Of a DNA stretch of 9,264 nt, positions 7,149 through 9,264 are shown piece by piece. The stretch's first letter is position 1. Each line of letters starts with the position of its first letter. Below the pieces are notes generated by a model. It did not search any database. It was given only the letters and a program-made list of their open reading frames with translations, and was not told the DNA's origin. The position numbers were made by a program, and so were the translations under genes. The stretch comes from CAYJHC01 sp964370035 (GTDB lineage: Bacteria; Bacillota; Clostridia; Peptostreptococcales; Anaerovoracaceae): positions 1 to 9,264 of the forward strand of contig CAYJGT010000061.1 of NCBI GenBank assembly GCA_964370035.1, given 5' to 3'.

Positions 7149-7157
7149 ATTATATCA
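7149..7157 (-). promoter_or_regulatory. Probable extended -10 promoter of the GGDEF operon
   Basis: On the minus strand TGATATAAT (7157-7149) is a perfect extended -10 box (TGn plus TATAAT). No good -35 is seen 16-18 bases upstream. A start near 7142 would leave a leader of about 30 bases before the ribosome binding site at 7113, and no cyclic di-GMP riboswitch fits in it. Confidence 0.6.
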
Positions 7158-7213
7158 CAAATACACACAAAGAAATAGGCACTAAAAGTGTGTATTATTA
7201 AATAGCGTATTTT

Positions 7214-7239
7214 AAACCCCGCGTCTAACGCGGGGTTTT
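7214..7239. terminator. GC-rich hairpin, probable terminator or insulator
   Basis: A perfect 10-bp stem, AAACCCCGCG (7214-7223) and CGCGGGGTTT (7229-7238), has a 5-base loop TCTAA. It has only short T runs on either side (TTTT on plus, TTT then AAAAT on minus). It lies upstream of the GGDEF operon promoter, where it could block minus-strand read-through. No plus-strand gene is seen that it would serve. Confidence 0.55.
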
Positions 7240-7248
7240 CGCTTGTAC

Positions 7249-7280
7249 AAAAAAAAGCGAGAGATTAAACTCTCCCTTTT
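7249..7280 (-). terminator. Terminator of the decayed transporter gene
   Basis: On the minus strand AAAAG and GAGAG halves pair with CTCTC and CTTTT (7280-7270 with 7263-7253), with one mismatch and a TTTAAT loop. Eight T are present in total (7256-7249). It starts 13 bases after the stop codon of the transporter remnant at 7294, a normal distance for a gene's own terminator. Confidence 0.75.
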
Positions 7281-7293
7281 AAATTACTTTGAT

Positions 7294-7470
7294 TTATTTT
7301 TTTGTAAAGATTTTTGTCAGTATAATATAGAGAGCAAATGTAATAAAGAAGGTTGGAATAGTTGCTCCTGTAGCTATTGGACTAATATACGTCCAGAAAT
7401 AGCACAGTGCCATAGAGACTATTTATTTAACATTTATTGGCATAATTTCAGAGAATGCAACTTTTAGAAT
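7294..7470 (-). pseudogene. Decayed 3' end of a membrane transporter gene
   Basis: The minus strand from 7470 reads ILKVAFSEIMPINVK, an in-frame stop TAA (7425-7423), then IVS-MALCYFWTYISPIATG followed by ATIPTFFITFALYIILTKIFTKK and a TAA stop at 7296-7294. The last part has the look of a transporter's final membrane helix with a basic cytoplasmic tail, and is reminiscent of sodium- or proton-coupled permeases. I cannot assign the family. There is no ribosome binding site before the internal ATG at 7413, and upstream of about 7470 the frame stays open to about 7560 but no longer looks like a membrane protein. With a terminator just after the stop, the simplest reading is the remnant of a gene whose 5' part was lost. 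An overlapping plus-strand frame (7243-7467) is a shadow. Confidence 0.55.
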
Positions 7471-7569
7471 ATTGAAATTAAGCCACTGGAAATTTATGTA
7501 ATTCTGATATAGGCTTAAAAATATAGTTTTTGCATAGACAATTTTGGTTGTATTATATCTACACTTTCT

Positions 7570-7604
7570 AAAAAAAGAACAAGCATTAAAGCTTGTCCTT
7601 TTTT
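7570..7604 (-). terminator. Terminator of the alcohol dehydrogenase gene
   Basis: On the minus strand six A, GGACAAGC, a TTTAAT loop, GCTTGTTC and six or seven T form a 14-bp stem (7604-7591 with 7584-7571) with one G-T wobble. It lies 28 bases after the stop of the gene at 7633. On the plus strand the wobble becomes a mismatch, so the minus strand is the likelier direction. Confidence 0.85.
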
Positions 7605-7632
7605 ATTAACAATTCAAATTTAAACTTTGAAC

Positions 7633-8691
7633 TTATTTAATATACACAACTGGTTTGATTAAGTTTGCTGGCTTATCTTTCATAAGCATTATAGCTTCTT
7701 CAACTTTTTCAAGTCCATCAAATTTGTGAGTTACAAGTTTTGACGGATCTAGACGTCCTGCCTTAACCATAGCTAGCAATCTTTCCATTTGTCTACGACC
7801 TCCTGGCATGAGACCACCAACTATTTTCTTGTGTCCCATTCCAACACCCCATTCAACTCTTGGAATTCTTACATATTCACCTTCACCTAGATAATTAACA
7901 TTACCTACTATTCCACCAGGTTTAAGAACATCTATTGCAGTAATAAATGTGTCATTATCACCACCTGCTACTATAACTCTATCAACACCTTTGCCATCTG
8001 TTAACTTCATTACCTGCTCTTCGATAGTACCATTCTTGTAATTGATAATCTCTGTCGCTCCATATTCTTTAGCAACTTCAATACAATTTGGCCTAGATCC
8101 TACTGCATAAATCTCAGAAGCTCCCTTTAACGCTGCTCCTGCTACAGCCATTAATCCTACTGGCCCAATTCCTATTACAAGAACCTTGTCTCCAAACTGA
8201 ACTTCCGCAAGCTCAACACCATGAAATCCTGTAGGCATCATATCACATAGCATTACTGCTGTAGTATCATCAATGTCATCAGGAATAATAGCTAGGTTTC
8301 CATCAGCATCATTTACATGGCAATATTCCGCAAAAACTCCATCTTTAAAGTTAGAGAATTTCCATCCAGAAAGCATACCTCCAGAGTGCATTGCATAGCC
8401 ACCTTGTGCTTCAACAGAGTTCCAGTCAGGAGTAATTGCTGCTGATATTACTCTATCACCTTTTTTGAAATCCTTAACCTCAGAACCTACTTCTTCAACA
8501 ATTCCTACCATTTCGTGCCCTAAAATCATATCTGTTCTTTCTCCTAGAGCCCCAGCCCATACTGTATGTATGTCTGACGTACAAGGTGAAACAGCTGTAG
8601 GCCTAACGATTGCATCATTTGGGCCAATTGTTGGTTTCTCTTTTTCTATCCAGCCAACTTCCCCAATTCTCTTCATTGCAAAACCTTTCAT
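7633..8691 (-). CDS. adh: NADP-dependent zinc secondary alcohol dehydrogenase (isopropanol dehydrogenase type)
   Basis: A 352-residue medium-chain dehydrogenase, the same length as the Thermoanaerobacter brockii and Clostridium beijerinckii secondary alcohol dehydrogenases, which interconvert ketones and secondary alcohols such as acetone and 2-propanol (EC 1.1.1.80). The catalytic zinc ligands C37, H59 and D150 are all present, within SPCTSDIHT, ILGHE and CDMMPTGFHG. The nucleotide loop is GIGPVG (174-179), and G198, S199, R200 and Y218 mark NADP rather than NAD preference, as known for this family. Pocket residues S39, I86, W110 and Y267 match the T. brockii enzyme, but residue 295 is Met where that enzyme has Cys. 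The four structural-zinc cysteines of liver-type enzymes are missing, as usual here. The ATG is preceded by AAGGAGGT (8698-8705) at a 6-base spacing. It appears to be a single-gene unit with its own promoter and terminator. The physiological substrate is inferred. Confidence 0.94.
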   Translation of the reverse strand: MKGFAMKRIGEVGWIEKEKPTIGPNDAIVRPTAVSPCTSDIHTVWAGALGERTDMILGHEMVGIVEEVGSEVKDFKKGDRVISAAITPDWNSVEAQGGYAMHSGGMLSGWKFSNFKDGVFAEYCHVNDADGNLAIIPDDIDDTTAVMLCDMMPTGFHGVELAEVQFGDKVLVIGIGPVGLMAVAGAALKGASEIYAVGSRPNCIEVAKEYGATEIINYKNGTIEEQVMKLTDGKGVDRVIVAGGDNDTFITAIDVLKPGGIVGNVNYLGEGEYVRIPRVEWGVGMGHKKIVGGLMPGGRRQMERLLAMVKAGRLDPSKLVTHKFDGLEKVEEAIMLMKDKPANLIKPVVYIK

Positions 8692-8746
8692 GAATTTACC
8701 TCCTTATTTTCGACTTATTCATTTAATTCTTTGTTATTTTTTAAAC

Positions 8747-8766
8747 AATAACAGCATACTGTTATT
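8747..8766. repeat. Inverted repeat overlapping the adh promoter, candidate operator
   Basis: AATAACAG (8747-8754), a 4-base spacer CATA and CTGTTATT (8759-8766) form a perfect 8-bp inverted repeat. It overlaps the -10 box (8764-8769) and covers the predicted start site of adh. Because transcription would begin inside it, it is better explained as a protein binding site than as an RNA hairpin. Confidence 0.6.
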
Positions 8767-8793
8767 ATACCCTTTTTCACACATTAATATCAA
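8764..8793 (-). promoter_or_regulatory. Promoter of the alcohol dehydrogenase gene
   Basis: On the minus strand a -35 TTGATA (8793-8788), an 18-base spacer and a perfect -10 TATAAT (8769-8764) predict a start near 8757 and a leader of about 65 bases. An inverted repeat overlaps the -10. Confidence 0.8.
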
Positions 8794-8807
8794 CTACAAT
8801 TTCACTT

Positions 8808-8891
8808 TTTCTGCACTTTTTTTCCCTCATTTTGCATTTTTCTTCTCTATTTTTGCACTTTTTTTCTCTCTTTTTGCACTTTTTTCTCTGC
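8808..8891. repeat. Four tandem 21-bp repeats upstream of the adh promoter
   Basis: Four consecutive 21-base units start at 8808, 8829, 8850 and 8871. On the plus strand the consensus is T5, GCAC, T7, CTCTC. The TGCA core recurs exactly every 21 bases (8812, 8833, 8854, 8875). Units three and four are nearly identical; units one and two carry a few changes (CTGCAC, TGCATT). The block ends about 15 bases upstream of the adh -35 box. Twenty-one bases is two helical turns, so the GCAC cores and T tracts lie on one face of the DNA. Confidence 0.85.
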
Positions 8892-9105
8892 GAAAATTTT
8901 CTTGAATTACAAATCCTTTTCTACAACATAACTAATTTTTCTTTAATATCTTCTCTATAAGACATAAAGCGTTCTTAACCCAACACATTAAATTAATTTA
9001 TAGATTAAGTAGCTTTGTTCGTCTACCATCATAATATAATAGTGCTAATCATTAAAGGCTTGCCTCTCACATAAGGACTATAACATTTTGTAACTTTTTA
9101 CAATT

Positions 9106-9165
9106 CGCTTTTTTATTTAAACTCCAATTTCTGAAGTATGTATAATTTTAGTTTATAAAAAAGCG
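9106..9165. repeat. Inverted repeat CGCTTTTTTAT ... ATAAAAAAGCG
   Basis: CGCTTTTTTAT (9106-9116) and ATAAAAAAGCG (9155-9165) are perfect 11-bp complements. Apart from a two-base bulge the pairing extends inward through AAAC (9119-9122) and GTTT (9151-9154), leaving 28 bases between. The right arm overlaps the T tail of the putative terminator at 9157-9204. Confidence 0.5.
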
Positions 9166-9204
9166 TGCGAGATATTCTAAGCCACGCGTCACGGTTTCAC
9201 GCTT
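9157..9204 (-). terminator. Possible terminator or end of a structured RNA from outside the window
   Basis: On the minus strand AAGCGTG (9204-9198) pairs perfectly with CACGCTT (9167-9161), and a T run follows (six T in all, 9162-9157). The 30-base loop is long for a simple terminator and may fold further. It could end a minus-strand transcript entering from beyond 9264. Confidence 0.35.
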
Positions 9205-9264
9205 ACGTGTCTTCGGCATACACAATGCAATCAAGTATAAATCTTTATATAAGAATCAAAAAAA

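Larger units (their letters stand above)
8892..9264. other. Gene-free right end with a GC-rich patch
   Basis: No open frame with a ribosome binding site or recognisable protein is seen on either strand. Most of it is very AT-rich. A TATAAT at 9035-9040 on the plus strand has no properly spaced -35. The one clear exception to the AT-rich composition is a stretch at about 9161-9230 (35 G or C in 70 bases, against 13 in the 70 bases before it). Confidence 0.5.

Noticed and set aside
7243..7467. Plus-strand frame of 74 codons between the GGDEF operon and adh
   Set aside because: It starts inside a terminator hairpin, has no ribosome binding site, and lies opposite the transporter remnant, whose translation looks like real protein.
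8747..8766. Rex redox-repressor site upstream of adh
   Set aside because: Rex sites run TTGT...ACAA outward to inward; here the halves run AACAG...CTGTT, the reverse order. Kept only as an unassigned palindrome.
8808..8891. CRISPR array
   Set aside because: The repeats are directly adjacent with no unique spacers, low in complexity, and no cas genes are present.
8465..8905. Plus-strand frame of 146 codons
   Set aside because: The first half is the antisense of adh and the end is low-complexity FALFFS-type sequence made by reading through the 21-bp repeats.
9161..9230. tRNA, tmRNA or SRP RNA gene
   Set aside because: No acceptor stem or CCA end, no proper T-arm motif and no conserved core of these RNAs could be fitted.

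Overview
The window is low-GC DNA with strong AGGAGG-type ribosome binding sites, consensus TTGACA/TATAAT promoters and compact hairpin-plus-T-run terminators. Together with the gene content (NADP-type glutamate dehydrogenase, a lysine riboswitch over dapA-dapB-ddh, a Thermoanaerobacter/Clostridium-type secondary alcohol dehydrogenase, membrane diguanylate cyclases) this points to an anaerobic Firmicute of the Clostridia. The species cannot be named from the sequence alone.

Layout. (1) Positions 1-515, plus strand: the C-terminal part of glutamate dehydrogenase (gdhA), cut by the window edge. (2) 562-1245, plus strand: an acetate/succinate-type transporter of the GPR1/FUN34/YaaH family. Its promoter lies inside the hairpin that also looks like the gdhA terminator. 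(3) 1305-1343: a strong terminator shared by convergent transcripts. (4) 4375 down to 1440, minus strand: a lysine-biosynthesis operon made of a consensus promoter, a lysine (L-box) riboswitch with a readable terminator/antiterminator switch, dapA, dapB and ddh. (5) 7157 down to 4527, minus strand: a two-gene operon of membrane-bound GGDEF proteins overlapping by 4 bp and closed by a terminator. (6) 7214-7604: a gene-poor stretch with three terminator-like hairpins and the decayed 3' end of a membrane transporter gene. (7) 8793 down to 7633, minus strand: an NADP-dependent zinc secondary alcohol dehydrogenase with its own promoter, an inverted repeat on the -10 box, and upstream a run of four 21-bp repeats. 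(8) 8892-9264: no gene found, but a GC-rich patch in very AT-rich DNA that may be the end of a structured RNA or a terminator for something beyond the edge.

How they work together. DapA and DapB convert aspartate semialdehyde plus pyruvate to tetrahydrodipicolinate, and Ddh turns this in one reductive amination step into meso-diaminopimelate for peptidoglycan and lysine. The operon is switched off by lysine through the leader. GdhA supplies glutamate from ammonium. The transporter and the alcohol dehydrogenase handle fermentation-related small molecules. The GGDEF pair would make cyclic di-GMP in response to a signal sensed in or at the membrane. No wholly new multi-gene system is evident. 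The least ordinary items are the probable ATT start of the first GGDEF gene, the promoter nested in a terminator palindrome, the 21-bp phased repeats upstream of the alcohol dehydrogenase, and the GC-rich patch at the right end.
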